In this document: in pieces, positions 15,285 through 22,983 of the stretch
Position numbering within the stretch: position 1 is the first letter of the stretch
Layout of the letters: each line of letters begins with the position of its first letter
DNA from: DASWIP01 sp036397635
GTDB lineage: Bacteria > Actinomycetota > AC-67
DNA: 29,264 nt
NCBI GenBank assembly: GCA_036397635.1
Contig: DASWIP010000042.1
Span: forward strand, 1-29,264
Direction: 5' to 3'
Program-made: the position numbers and the translations under genes
The notes under the pieces: generated by a model
What the model was told of the DNA's origin: nothing
Seen by the model: only the letters and a program-made list of their open reading frames with translations
Database searches by the model: none

Positions 15285-18076
15285 TGGCCGGTGCCCTGGT
15301 CCCGTTCGCGCTCGCGTACGGCCTGGTCCTGCTGTTCGCCCTGCGGCGTCCGATGCTGCGACGCCTGGCCGTGCGAGAAGCGGTCCGCCGCCGCGGGCAG
15401 TCGGTGCTGGTGATCGTCGGCTTGATGGTCGGGACGGCGACGATCACCGGCGCGCTCATCGGTGCAGACTCGGTCAGCACTTCGGCGGTCGACTCGTTCG
15501 CCTACCGCAACTGGGGACACGTCGACCTCACCGTCACGACGACGAACCGCTTCTTCGATCCGAGCATCTCCGAGCAGCTCGCCGCCGACCCGCAGGTCGC
15601 GGCCGCGACCGACGGCGTCGCCCCGGGGATCGAGCTGGTCGGGTCCGCCGCGGACCTGGACAAGCGGCAGGGCGCCTCGCGGGTGACGGTGGTCGGCTTC
15701 GATCCGGCCTCGCAGCAGCCGTTCGGCGCGTACGAGTTGGTCGGCGGTGCCGCCACCTTCGGCGAGGACCTCGGGCGCGGCGAGGTGCTCGTGTCGCGGA
15801 CGCTGGCTCAGAAGATCCAGGCCGAGCCCGGCGATCGCCTGCGCGTCAGCATCGAGAGCAGCACGCCGGCGACCGGCGTGCTGCGCATCGCCGGCATCGC
15901 GCGTTCCACCGGCCCGGGCGCGTACACCCTCGGTTCCGCGGTCTTCGCGCCGGTGCGCACAGTGCAGGATCTGGTCGGCGTCGAGGGGATCAACATCGTG
16001 CGGATCTCGGCGCCAGGCGGTGTACGAGACAGCCTGCCTGCCGCGCGCGCGGCGCTGCCGGTCCTTCGCGCCGCCGTCGATCGGATCGCACCCGAGCTGA
16101 CCGTCGGCGGCGCGAAGGTCAGCGACGTGGACAACTCCGAGCAGTTCACCGGGTTCATCAGCGCGATGCTGGTCGGCATGAGCGCGATCGTGATCGCCGC
16201 CGGCGCCGCTCTGATCGTGAACATCATGGGGATGCTCGCCGAGGAGCGGCGCACGCAGATGGGAGTGATGCGCGCGCTCGGATTGAAGCGGCGACGGCTG
16301 GTCGGCCTGTCGGTGATCGAAGGCGCGCTGTACAGTCTTGCGGCCGGTGTCGTTGGAGCAGCGGTCGGCATCGGCCTGGGCCGCATCATCGCGACACGGT
16401 TCGGGAACGCCTTCGCCGAGTTCGCCGGCGACGAGTTCGACTTCCAGTTCGCGTTCCATCTGGAGATCTCCACGCTCGTGGCCGGGTTCGCGATCGGCTC
16501 GCTGCTGACGCTGCTCGTCGTGCTGGTCGCGTCGTGGCGAACCTCGCGCATGACCATCACCGCCGCGATCCGCGACCTTCCCGAGCCACCGCGGCAGAGT
16601 CATCGCTGGGTCCAGATCGGGCGCCGCGTCGCGGGCACGGTGGGTGGGATGTTGCTGCTCGCGCTTCGGGAGCCGGCCGCGACGCTGGCCGGGATCATCG
16701 TCCTGATCCTGGTGATCTCCTCGATCATCAAGCCGCGGCTGCATCCGCGCGTGCACGCGACGGTCACCGGCCTCGCGCTCGCCGCCGCGTCGTTCCTGAT
16801 GATCGCCGGCATGAACCCGGACGCGGATTCGGGCGCCTTCTTCGGCGTGTTCGTGATCGCGATGCTGACGTCGGTGTTCGGTCTCACGACGCTCGTCGCG
16901 GGGAACCTGAAGGTGGTCGAGCGCCTCGTCGGGCTCGCCGGCCATGCGTTCGGGCGCATGCGGGTGATCCTCCGGCCGCCGCTGGCCTATCTGGCCCGCC
17001 GGCCGACGCGCACGGGCCTGACCACCGGCGTGTTCGGGTTGATCATCGGGATGCTCACGATGTTCTCCGTGTTCTATGTCGTGTTCAGCTCCAACTATGA
17101 GTCGTTCGCCGGCGGCTTCGACGTGCGCGTGCTCTCGACCGGGGCGCGCTCGATCGAGCTTCCCGACGAGGTGCGTCGCGACGTGCGCGACGCGATGCTG
17201 ATCCCGACGCAGGGTTACATCGGGCCGGTGCGCGGCGGCGACGAGTTCTCCAACGCCGAGCGCGCGCTCGTGCCCCTGTTCCATATGCCCGATCGCGACG
17301 TCCCGATCCCGCTGATGCAGCGAGGGTCAGGGTATGAGACCGACGCCGATGTCTGGGCTGCGGTCGTGACCGATCCGAGCAAGGTGATCACGACCTTCGG
17401 CTCGTCGGATAAGACGATCACGTTGTTCGGCGACGATGGGCCGGTGACCTACGACATCGCCGGCGTGCAGCCCTTCGGGTTGCTCGATGGGATCTTCGCG
17501 CGGCCTTCCGCGTTCGAGCCGTTCGCTTCGGCGCCACGCGGGGCGAGCATGCTGATCGATGTTCGCGAGGGTGTCGATGCCGAGGTGGTCGCGCGCGCCG
17601 TCGAGAGCGCCCTGTTCGAGCAGGGCGTTGATGCGGACTCCGTGCAGAGCCTTCTGGACCAAGCCGACCGCGCGAACCGCGCGTTCTTCTCGACCATCGA
17701 CATCCTGATGCGCATGGGGCTGGTCGTCGGGATCCTGGCGCTGGGGATCGTTGCGCTGCGGATCATCACCGAGCGGCGTCACGTGATCGGCGTGTTGCGC
17801 GCGCTCGGCTATCGCAGCCGCGCGGTCATGACCGGGTTGATGACCGAGGCGTTCGTGACAGCGACCATCGGAAGCGTGGTGGGGATCGCCGTCGGATTGA
17901 CGATGGGGTACATCTTCTGGCGTCAGGATGACACCGGTACCAGCTTCGGCGTGGACCTGGCGAGCCTGGGCGGTGTGCTCGCGTTGGTGTATACGGCCGT
18001 GGTGCTGGTGACCGTGGTGCCCGCGTGGCGCGCGTCGAAGCTGCCGCCGGCCGAGGCGGTCCGGTACTCGGAGTAG
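15284..18076 (+). CDS. FtsX-like ABC transporter permease
   Basis: A 930-residue inner-membrane permease, the partner of the overlapping ATPase gene. It follows the long double-FtsX layout. A first membrane anchor (QSVLVIVGLMVGTATITGAL) is followed by an extracytoplasmic domain to about residue 290. The first FtsX domain is next (SAMLVGMSAIVIAAGAALIV, then EERRTQMGVMRALGLKRRRL). A group of central membrane helices, a second extracytoplasmic domain and a C-terminal FtsX domain (MGLVVGILALGIVALRI, then ERRHVIGVLRALGYRSRAVM) complete it. Both halves keep the cytoplasmic ExR-x-GxxRALG coupling helix. No membrane-fusion (HlyD-like) gene is adjacent, which fits an actinobacterial envelope. It ends close to the convergent kinase gene. 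Confidence 0.93.
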   Translation: MAGALVPFALAYGLVLLFALRRPMLRRLAVREAVRRRGQSVLVIVGLMVGTATITGALIGADSVSTSAVDSFAYRNWGHVDLTVTTTNRFFDPSISEQLAADPQVAAATDGVAPGIELVGSAADLDKRQGASRVTVVGFDPASQQPFGAYELVGGAATFGEDLGRGEVLVSRTLAQKIQAEPGDRLRVSIESSTPATGVLRIAGIARSTGPGAYTLGSAVFAPVRTVQDLVGVEGINIVRISAPGGVRDSLPAARAALPVLRAAVDRIAPELTVGGAKVSDVDNSEQFTGFISAMLVGMSAIVIAAGAALIVNIMGMLAEERRTQMGVMRALGLKRRRLVGLSVIEGALYSLAAGVVGAAVGIGLGRIIATRFGNAFAEFAGDEFDFQFAFHLEISTLVAGFAIGSLLTLLVVLVASWRTSRMTITAAIRDLPEPPRQSHRWVQIGRRVAGTVGGMLLLALREPAATLAGIIVLILVISSIIKPRLHPRVHATVTGLALAAASFLMIAGMNPDADSGAFFGVFVIAMLTSVFGLTTLVAGNLKVVERLVGLAGHAFGRMRVILRPPLAYLARRPTRTGLTTGVFGLIIGMLTMFSVFYVVFSSNYESFAGGFDVRVLSTGARSIELPDEVRRDVRDAMLIPTQGYIGPVRGGDEFSNAERALVPLFHMPDRDVPIPLMQRGSGYETDADVWAAVVTDPSKVITTFGSSDKTITLFGDDGPVTYDIAGVQPFGLLDGIFARPSAFEPFASAPRGASMLIDVREGVDAEVVARAVESALFEQGVDADSVQSLLDQADRANRAFFSTIDILMRMGLVVGILALGIVALRIITERRHVIGVLRALGYRSRAVMTGLMTEAFVTATIGSVVGIAVGLTMGYIFWRQDDTGTSFGVDLASLGGVLALVYTAVVLVTVVPAWRASKLPPAEAVRYSE

Positions 18077-18081
18077 GGCGC

Positions 18082-18129
18082 GCGCGCCGGTCCGGCCGCG
18101 CGCCGGTTCGGCCGTGCGCCGGTTCTTGC
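18082..18129. repeat. 16-bp GC-rich triplet between convergent genes
   Basis: Three head-to-tail copies of GCGCGCCGGTTCGGCC (18082, 18098, 18114; the third diverged) fill the 57-bp gap between the permease and kinase stops. Self-complementary GCGCGC and GGCC parts could form hairpins on both strands, so it may serve as a bidirectional terminator, although there is no T tract. Confidence 0.75.
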
Positions 18130-18133
18130 GGCC

Positions 18134-19486
18134 TCAGGCGCTGCGGGCGGTTTCCTGTTCGCGCCACGGCGTCACGACGACCCCGCGCTCGCAGGGGATC
18201 ATCGGGATCGACAGCGTGAAGGTGCTACCCCTACCGGGGCGCGAGGAGGCGAGGATGCGGCCGCCGTGCGCGCGCGCGACCCGCTCGGCGAGCGCGAGGC
18301 CGACCCCGAGGCCACCGAACTGTCGTGTGAGCGTTCCGTCGACCTGCCGGAACGGATCGAAGGCGACGCGGAGCTGCTCGGGCGTCATGCCGATGCCATC
18401 GTCGCCGACGCGTATCTGCAGGAGCTTCGAGGCTCTGCCGGATTCCTGCACGTCGACGCGAACGGTGCCGCCCTCCGGCGAGAACTTGACGGCATTGTCC
18501 ACGAGAGCCGTGACCGCCAGCTCGAGCCACTGCGCGTCCGCTCGGACGTTGGGGATGCCGCGCTCGATCGCGACGGAGATGGAGCGGTGTTCGAGCAGCG
18601 CGATCCGCTGTGTCGCGTGTCGGATCAGCTCCGGAAGGTCTACGACGTCTCGTCGCATGTCGCGCGCGCCGCGCTCTACGTCGGCGAGCGTCACCAGCAT
18701 GTCGAAAAGATGCTCGAGCCGCTGGGATGCCCCGATCATCTCGTCGGCGACGCGGTGGACCTCCTCGGTGGACAACGTCCTCCGCTTCAGCATGGAGGCG
18801 TAGCCCTTCACGGGGGTGAGCGGCGTGTAAAGCTCGTGCGACAGGGTGCTGACCAGAGACGCGGTCAGCCTGTCGTAGGCGCTGCGCGCGGAGTCCTCGC
18901 GCGCCGAGGCGGCCCAGCGGCGGCGCCGGCGCGCGGCGAGGAGGAAGATGATGAATGAGCCGACGGCGACGATCAGGCCTGCTGCGATCGAGACCGGCAG
19001 CGAGAATCGCTCGCGCACGACCTCGATGAGCCTCGGCACGAGAAGGATGCCCGAGGGGGCGGGGTCGCCCTGCGGGGCGAAGGCGACCGGCTCCTCCTCC
19101 AATGCTTCTGCGGGGACGGCGGCGGCGGCGGCCTCTGCGGTCGGCGCCTCCTGGATCGGCCGCGCGGCGGGCCGGCTGGGCGGCGATTCGACCGAAGGCG
19201 CCACCGGCTCTGTGATGGTTTCCTGGGGGCTCTCCTCTGATGGCGAGCAGATCGCCGAACGGCTATCGAGCGCGCAGACCCTGCTCTGAGCGCGGTCCGA
19301 GGAAGGCGTTGCGGCCGGCGCGGCTTGGCCTGCTGATCGACCGCCGCCGTCGGCGTTGCCCGGCGTGGAACAGCGACCGGCGGAGGGCGTGCAGGCGTTC
19401 CCCGCAGCGGGGAGAAGAAGCATCGCCGCGACGATGGCGGCACCGAACCACCTGCACCCGAAGGCGCTCGAACGCGGTGTGACCAT
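18134..19486 (-). CDS. membrane sensor histidine kinase (orphan)
   Basis: A 450-residue sensor kinase. After an N-terminal hydrophobic segment (about 13-29), a roughly 130-residue extracytoplasmic part rich in Ala, Pro and Glu carries four cysteines (residues 32, 39, 71, 80). It ends at a transmembrane helix (163-184) and an Arg-rich stop-transfer RRRRR. The HisKA region is SLVSTLSHELYTPLTPVKGY with phospho-acceptor His217. The HATPase domain has the N box VDNAVKFSP, G1 VGDDGIGM, F box FDPFRQ and G2 GGLGVGLALAE. All catalytic motifs look intact. No response regulator is adjacent, so its partner is elsewhere. The assigned ATG lacks a clear ribosome site, so the exact start is uncertain. The extracytoplasmic part matches no sensor domain I know. 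Confidence 0.88.
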   Translation of the reverse strand: MVTPRSSAFGCRWFGAAIVAAMLLLPAAGNACTPSAGRCSTPGNADGGGRSAGQAAPAATPSSDRAQSRVCALDSRSAICSPSEESPQETITEPVAPSVESPPSRPAARPIQEAPTAEAAAAAVPAEALEEEPVAFAPQGDPAPSGILLVPRLIEVVRERFSLPVSIAAGLIVAVGSFIIFLLAARRRRRWAASAREDSARSAYDRLTASLVSTLSHELYTPLTPVKGYASMLKRRTLSTEEVHRVADEMIGASQRLEHLFDMLVTLADVERGARDMRRDVVDLPELIRHATQRIALLEHRSISVAIERGIPNVRADAQWLELAVTALVDNAVKFSPEGGTVRVDVQESGRASKLLQIRVGDDGIGMTPEQLRVAFDPFRQVDGTLTRQFGGLGVGLALAERVARAHGGRILASSRPGRGSTFTLSIPMIPCERGVVVTPWREQETARSA

Positions 19487-19651
19487 GTACGCATGAAACC
19501 GCCGGGCCAGTCAGAAAGGAATGGCCTCTTCGTGCCAATGTGAGGTGGGTCGTACGGTCTAGTCAGTCGGGCCGATAACGCACCGGATGCCCGGTTTGAG
19601 GGGCGTGCGGGCGCCCCTGATCCAATGCGGCCCGGCACCTGGCGGGTTCCC
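19487..19651. other. upstream region of the kinase gene
   Basis: No gene is supported here. There is a 7-bp hairpin AGGGGCG/CGCCCCT (19599-19618, loop TGCGGG) without a T tract, directly outside the palindromic element. Promoters for the leftward kinase should lie here, but I cannot single one out. Confidence 0.4.
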
Positions 19652-20018
19652 CGCCCGGCGCTAAGGTCAACCAACCTTGCGCCGAACGGGAGAAATGGGA
19701 AGAACGGGTGCCGCGGCCCGTACCTGCTCATCAACGCAAGGTCGCAACTTGGATATCGAGACTCGTCGACGACTGATCGCGGATCACCGTGACCGGGTTC
19801 GTAGCCTTGGGATGCTTGAAGTCGAAGGTCAGGCTCGGGAGTCGGTGTCGCTCGGCTACGCCATCACCGAGGTGGCGGCGAAACGCAGATCGATATCGGC
19901 GGCGCGACGCAAGAGCGCGGGCGTAGCGACGGTCACGCTTACGCGCGCGCTTCCCGTTCCTCCCGTTCCTCCCGCTCCTCCCGTTCGGCGCAAGGTTGGT
20001 TGACCTTAGCGCCGGGCG
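19652..20018. repeat. REP/BIME-like inverted-pair element B (best copy)
   Basis: The arms at 19652-19692 and 19978-20018 are perfect 41-bp inverted copies, and similarity continues outward with a few mismatches (CGGGTT on both sides). Each arm folds alone: CGGCGC, a bulged T, AAGGT, loop CAACCA, ACCTT, GCGCCG. Inside the arms are purine-rich 9-bp units related to GAACGGGAG, repeated three to four times on the right. The interior of about 285 bp is unlike that of copies A, C and D. On the reverse strand it contains a short coding-like stretch (LTFDFKHPKATNPVTVI) that I cannot assign. The element lies between two divergently transcribed genes. Confidence 0.9.
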
Positions 20019-20178
20019 AGCAACCCGGCAGATGCCGGACCGCACTGGACGGGGGACGCCGCGCCCCCCCCGAGCAACCCGGCAGGTCGGCACCCGCACC
20101 TGGCATGCTTTGGGACGACGAGGGCGTGGCCCCTGAGAGTTTGGCCCCGAGGGGCCCCGGGGCACCGAGGGAGGGCGG
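20019..20178 (+). promoter_or_regulatory. leader of the HD-GYP/LuxR gene
   Basis: The outer flank GAGCAACCCGGCAG of element B occurs twice here (from 20018 and from 20073), so part of the repeat is duplicated. A very stable hairpin GGCCCC-GA-GGGGCC (20143-20156) sits about ten bases before the ribosome site GGGAGGG and could affect translation or terminate upstream transcription. No promoter is clear. Confidence 0.3.
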
Positions 20179-21726
20179 ATGCAGGATCTGCGGTTGGTCG
20201 ATCTGCTGGCGGCGATCTCGGTCGCGACGGATCTGGGGATGGGGCAGGAGCCCGAGAAGGCGATCTGCTCGTGCCTTCTCGCCACCGGCCTGGCCCGCAG
20301 GCTCGACCTCCCGGACGAGGACGTCCGAGACGTCTACATGACCACGCTGCTACGCCACCTCGGCTGCACGGCCACCGCGCACGAGGAAGCCTTCTTCTTC
20401 GGCGGCGACGAGCTCGTGTGGCGCCCGCCCGCCGAGCGCGCCGACTTCGGCAATGCGGCCGAGGCCGTCAAGTTGATGCTCGCGACCGGCAAAGGCACAG
20501 GCCTCAATCGGCCCCGACACTTCGCGCGCGCGATGCGAGCCGGCAAGAAGGGCGGCGACCGCATCGTGCGCGCGCTCTGCGAGGTCGCCTCTCATATGGC
20601 CGATCGGCTCGGGCTCGGCGACGGAGTGACGGCGGCGCTGTATCAGGTGATGGAGCGCTGGGACGGCAAGGGCGGGCCCGAGGGGATGCGCGGGGACAGC
20701 ATCGCCCTTCCCGCGCGCATCGCGGAGGTCGCCACGCAAGCGGTGATCTTCGATCGAGCGGCCGGTGCCACCGCTGCGGCGGCGATGGTGGCGAAGCGCG
20801 CGGGAGGCTGGTTCGATCCCGCGATCGCCGACGCGTTCAAGAACCATGGGGAGAAGCTGCTCGCGGAGATCGCGGCCGGCGATCCGTGGCAGGCCGTCCT
20901 GGACGCCGAACCCGCGCCCGTGCGCACGATCGGTCCCGTCAACCTCGATCTCGCCTTGCGCACGTTCGCCGACTTGGTCGACCTCAAGTCGCCGTTCACG
21001 CTTGGCCATTCCTCGGGCGTGGCCGAGATCGCGGAACGAGCAGCGCGCGCGCTGGGACTCCCCGACGCCGAAGCGACCGATCTGCGGCGAGCAGCGCTGC
21101 TCCACGACCTGGGACGGACCGGCGTGTCGAACGGGATCTGGGACAAGCAAGGCTCGCTGACCACGTCCGAGTGGGAGTCGGTGCGGCTGCACCCGTACCA
21201 CACCGAACGGATCCTCAGCCGTTCGTCGGTGCTGAAGCCGCTGGCCCGGATCGCCGGCATGCATCATGAGAGGCAGGACGGCAGCGGCTACCACCACGCC
21301 GCGTCGGGGACCGAGATCCCAACGGTCGTGCGTCTGCTGGCGGCCGCCGACGCGTATCAGGCCATGACCCAAGAGCGGCCGCATCGCGCGGCGCGCTCGC
21401 CCGAGGAGGCGGCCGAGGCGGTCGGGGCGGAGGCGGCGGCCGGGAGGCTGGATCCCGAGTGCGCGCGCGCGGTGTGCGAGGCGGCGGGGGTTGGGGCGGC
21501 CTTGCCCACGTCCAAGGCTGAACGGCCCGCGGGCCTCAGTGAGCGCGAGATCGAGGTGATCCGGCTGCTCGCGCGGGGGAAGTCGAACCGCCAGATCGCG
21601 CGCGACCTGTTCATCTCGCCGCGCACCGCCGAGCATCACGTCCAGAACATCTACGCGAAGATCGGCGCCTCCACTCGCGCCAGCGCCGCCGTCTACGCGA
21701 TGGAGCACGACCTGCTCAGGCGATAG
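20179..21726 (+). CDS. HD-GYP phosphohydrolase with LuxR-type DNA-binding domain
   Basis: A 515-residue soluble regulator that joins a nucleotide phosphohydrolase domain to a transcription factor domain. The N-terminal half (to about 240) is a diverged HD-like region: LLRHLGCTATAHEEAFFFGG and HMADRLGLGDGVTAALYQVMERWDGKGGPEG recall HD-GYP parts without the full metal site. The second half has LLHDLGRTGVSNGIWDKQ with His309-Asp310, then HPYHTERIL and MHHERQDGSGYHHA, the HD-GYP hallmarks of c-di-GMP phosphodiesterases. Residues about 454-508 are a LuxR/GerE helix-turn-helix (LSEREIEVIRLLARGKSNRQ, then AEHHVQNIYAKIG). Start ATG 20179 follows GGGAGGGCGG. The layout suggests DNA binding controlled by a cyclic nucleotide; c-di-GMP as ligand is inference. 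Confidence 0.9.
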   Translation: MQDLRLVDLLAAISVATDLGMGQEPEKAICSCLLATGLARRLDLPDEDVRDVYMTTLLRHLGCTATAHEEAFFFGGDELVWRPPAERADFGNAAEAVKLMLATGKGTGLNRPRHFARAMRAGKKGGDRIVRALCEVASHMADRLGLGDGVTAALYQVMERWDGKGGPEGMRGDSIALPARIAEVATQAVIFDRAAGATAAAAMVAKRAGGWFDPAIADAFKNHGEKLLAEIAAGDPWQAVLDAEPAPVRTIGPVNLDLALRTFADLVDLKSPFTLGHSSGVAEIAERAARALGLPDAEATDLRRAALLHDLGRTGVSNGIWDKQGSLTTSEWESVRLHPYHTERILSRSSVLKPLARIAGMHHERQDGSGYHHAASGTEIPTVVRLLAAADAYQAMTQERPHRAARSPEEAAEAVGAEAAAGRLDPECARAVCEAAGVGAALPTSKAERPAGLSEREIEVIRLLARGKSNRQIARDLFISPRTAEHHVQNIYAKIGASTRASAAVYAMEHDLLRR

Positions 21727-21828
21727 GCCCGGATGCCGCGCCGGCACGCCCGGCCGCGGGATAGGTAGACCTACCGATGCCCCGCCCGGGCGCGCGGCCG
21801 CATGCTGCTCGCGAAGGAGGTGGTGCGG

Positions 21829-21876
21829 ATGTTCGCACGAGTGAGCATCTTCGACGAGAGGGGGGACCGGCGATGA
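21829..21876 (+). CDS. 15-residue leader peptide or remnant of an ABM-type gene
   Basis: A 15-codon frame MFARVSIFDERGDRR starts eight bases after AAGGAGGT, the strongest ribosome site in the window, and ends in ATGA overlapping the SRPBCC start. The first residues match the usual opening of small antibiotic-biosynthesis-monooxygenase-like proteins (MFARVS-hydrophobic), so it may be the stub of a deleted gene now serving to load ribosomes for the downstream gene. A near-palindrome GGTAG-AC-CTACC lies upstream at 21765-21776. Confidence 0.45.
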   Translation: MFARVSIFDERGDRR

Positions 21877-22313
21877 CCGAGCTGGCGTTCACGATCGATA
21901 CGCCGACGCCCGCAGAGGCCGTGCTCGGCGCGCTGACCGATTTCTCCGAGCAGCGCCCATCGCTGTGGCCGGAGCTGGATCCCGACGTTTACCGGGTCGA
22001 GCAGCTCGGCCCAACCTCCGCCGTCGTGCGCGAGGGGCAGAAGTCGCCGCGCCTCTGGGCGCTCGAGGAGTACGACTGGTCGGTGCCGGGGACGGTGACC
22101 TGGACCGCGCGCGAGAGCAACTTCTGCGCGCCCGGCAGCTTCATGTCCGCGCGCGTCGAGCCGACCGCCGACGGGAGCCGCGTGCACATCACCTGGAGCC
22201 GCACGGGCGTCGGGCCGAAGGGGAAGATGATCGTGGGGATGATGCGGCTCACGCGGGGCAAGCCGCTGGCCGCGAGCCTGTCGAAGGCGATCGACGGACT
22301 GGGCGGTTCCTAG
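21873..22313 (+). CDS. SRPBCC-like protein
   Basis: A 146-residue protein with the START/Bet v1 (SRPBCC) pattern: an N-terminal strand (ELAFTIDTPTPAEAVLGALT), a helix and RPSLWPELDPDVYRVEQLG. A run of strands follows (SAVVREGQKSPRLWALEEYD, VTWTARESNF, SRVHITWSRTGVG), then a long C-terminal helix (LAASLSKAIDGL). Such proteins bind hydrophobic ligands in a cavity; the ligand is unknown. The ATG at 21873 overlaps the leader peptide stop (ATGA) and also has GAGGGGGGA upstream. Its TAG stop overlaps the stop of the tiny reverse-strand peptide gene, so transcription is convergent. Confidence 0.8.
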   Translation: MTELAFTIDTPTPAEAVLGALTDFSEQRPSLWPELDPDVYRVEQLGPTSAVVREGQKSPRLWALEEYDWSVPGTVTWTARESNFCAPGSFMSARVEPTADGSRVHITWSRTGVGPKGKMIVGMMRLTRGKPLAASLSKAIDGLGGS

Positions 22314-22408
22314 CCTGCTCGCACCGGATCCGCCGACGCGGGCGCGGTGACCATCAGCAACGTCACCGCGACGAGTGCCAACATGATAAGGACGCGCGCG
22401 CGAGTCAT
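22310..22408 (-). CDS. tiny secreted peptide, 32 aa
   Basis: A 32-codon frame beginning MTRARVLIMLALVAVTLLMV and ending ASADPVRAG. It is an almost perfect signal peptide: basic start, long hydrophobic core, and APASA as cleavage site. Cleavage there would release only DPVRAG. Its ATG overlaps the TGA of the preceding reverse-strand gene (ATGA), and GAGGAG stands ten bases upstream, so it reads as the second gene of a two-gene unit. It is too short for homology; the support is the signal peptide, the coupling and the ribosome site. Confidence 0.5.
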   Translation of the reverse strand: MTRARVLIMLALVAVTLLMVTAPASADPVRAG

Positions 22409-22551
22409 CGTGTCGGCTCCTCGCACTCCTTGACGTTCTGGACGCCGAGCTTCCGCTGGATGTCGCACATGCTCGGGGCCGCGTTCGCCGTGCCGGCCAG
22501 TGGTCCGAGCAGCGCGGCGACCGCGATGAACGCGATCAGACGCTTGCGCAT
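22405..22551 (-). CDS. small secreted cysteine-pair peptide, 48 aa
   Basis: A 48-residue protein starting at ATG 22551, with AAGGGGGAGTCTC upstream. Residues 1-25 form a signal peptide (KRLIAFIAVAALLGPLAG, cleavage after ANA). The mature part of about 23 residues is APSMCDIQRKLGVQNVKECE and a short tail, with two cysteines that could form one disulfide loop. I do not recognise the family. It is transcribed away from palindromic element C and coupled to the 32-residue peptide gene. Longer in-frame starts upstream run through the repeat element and are rejected. Confidence 0.7.
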   Translation of the reverse strand: MRKRLIAFIAVAALLGPLAGTANAAPSMCDIQRKLGVQNVKECEEPTR

Positions 22552-22675
22552 GAGACTCCCCCTTCCGTGCCTACGGCCGGGATGATAGCGGCCTCGGGGT
22601 GCGGCGCACCAACGGCCCTCACGTCGAACGGCCGTTGCGCGCGGCCCAGCACCATCGGGTGTTGGTTCCAGGGGA

Positions 22676-22864
22676 CTATGGTCAACCAACCTTTCGCTTA
22701 TCGAGAGGATCGAGCAGATCCGGTCGAAACGCGGTTCCGGTCGAAACGCGGTTCCGGTCGAAACGCGCACCCGTCCTACCGCCACCCCCCGATGTTCTCG
22801 CTCTTCCCGCTACTCCCGCTCTTCTCGCTTCTCCCGATTCATGAAAGATCCGTTGACCTTAGCG
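22676..22864. repeat. REP/BIME-like inverted-pair element C (diverged)
   Basis: The left arm CTATGGTCAACCAACCTTTC (from 22676) and the right arm, complementary CGCTAAGGTCAACGGATCTTTC (22864-22843), form an imperfect inverted pair of the same family. The outer flank on the right (GGAGAGCAACCCCGG) matches the outer flank of copy B. The right interior is the usual pyrimidine run of TCCCGCTCTTC-type units. The element lies between the divergent peptide genes and the CocE gene. Confidence 0.75.
22721..22768. repeat. 17-bp tandem repeat inside element C
   Basis: CGGTCGAAACGCGGTTC is repeated at 22721 and 22738, with a partial third copy from 22755. It is not shared with the interiors of the other palindromic elements, so it arose after insertion or pairing of the arms. 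Confidence 0.9.
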
Positions 22865-22983
22865 TCCGGAGAGCAACCCCGGCATCCACGGCGTCCCGCG
22901 GCAGGGTTCGCCGCGTCCCGAGGCAGGATTCGGCCCCGGCCCGGCGAACTTCCAACCGACCGTTCGGAACCCGGGAGGGGCTC
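22865..22983 (+). other. leader of the CocE-type hydrolase gene
   Basis: No gene is supported. The stretch carries CGGCGTCCCGCGGCAGGGTT and a near copy CGCGTCCCGAGGCAGGATT (about 30 bp apart), a short degenerate direct repeat that may be an operator. The ribosome site GGGAGGGG precedes ATG 22984. Confidence 0.3.

Noticed and set aside
15035..17284. 749-codon open frame antisense to the ABC operon
   Set aside because: It is extremely rich in Arg, His, Asp and Gln, typical of antisense to GC-rich codons; the forward strand has intact ABC and FtsX motifs.
13454..20018. Integron attC sites or MITE for the palindromic elements
   Set aside because: The arms lack the attC core pattern and no integrase is present. 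A MITE should have a conserved interior and a clear target duplication, which I do not see.
22567..22983. N-terminal extension of the CocE protein
   Set aside because: The extra 139 codons run through the palindromic element and 17-bp repeats; ATG 22984 has a ribosome site and signal peptide.
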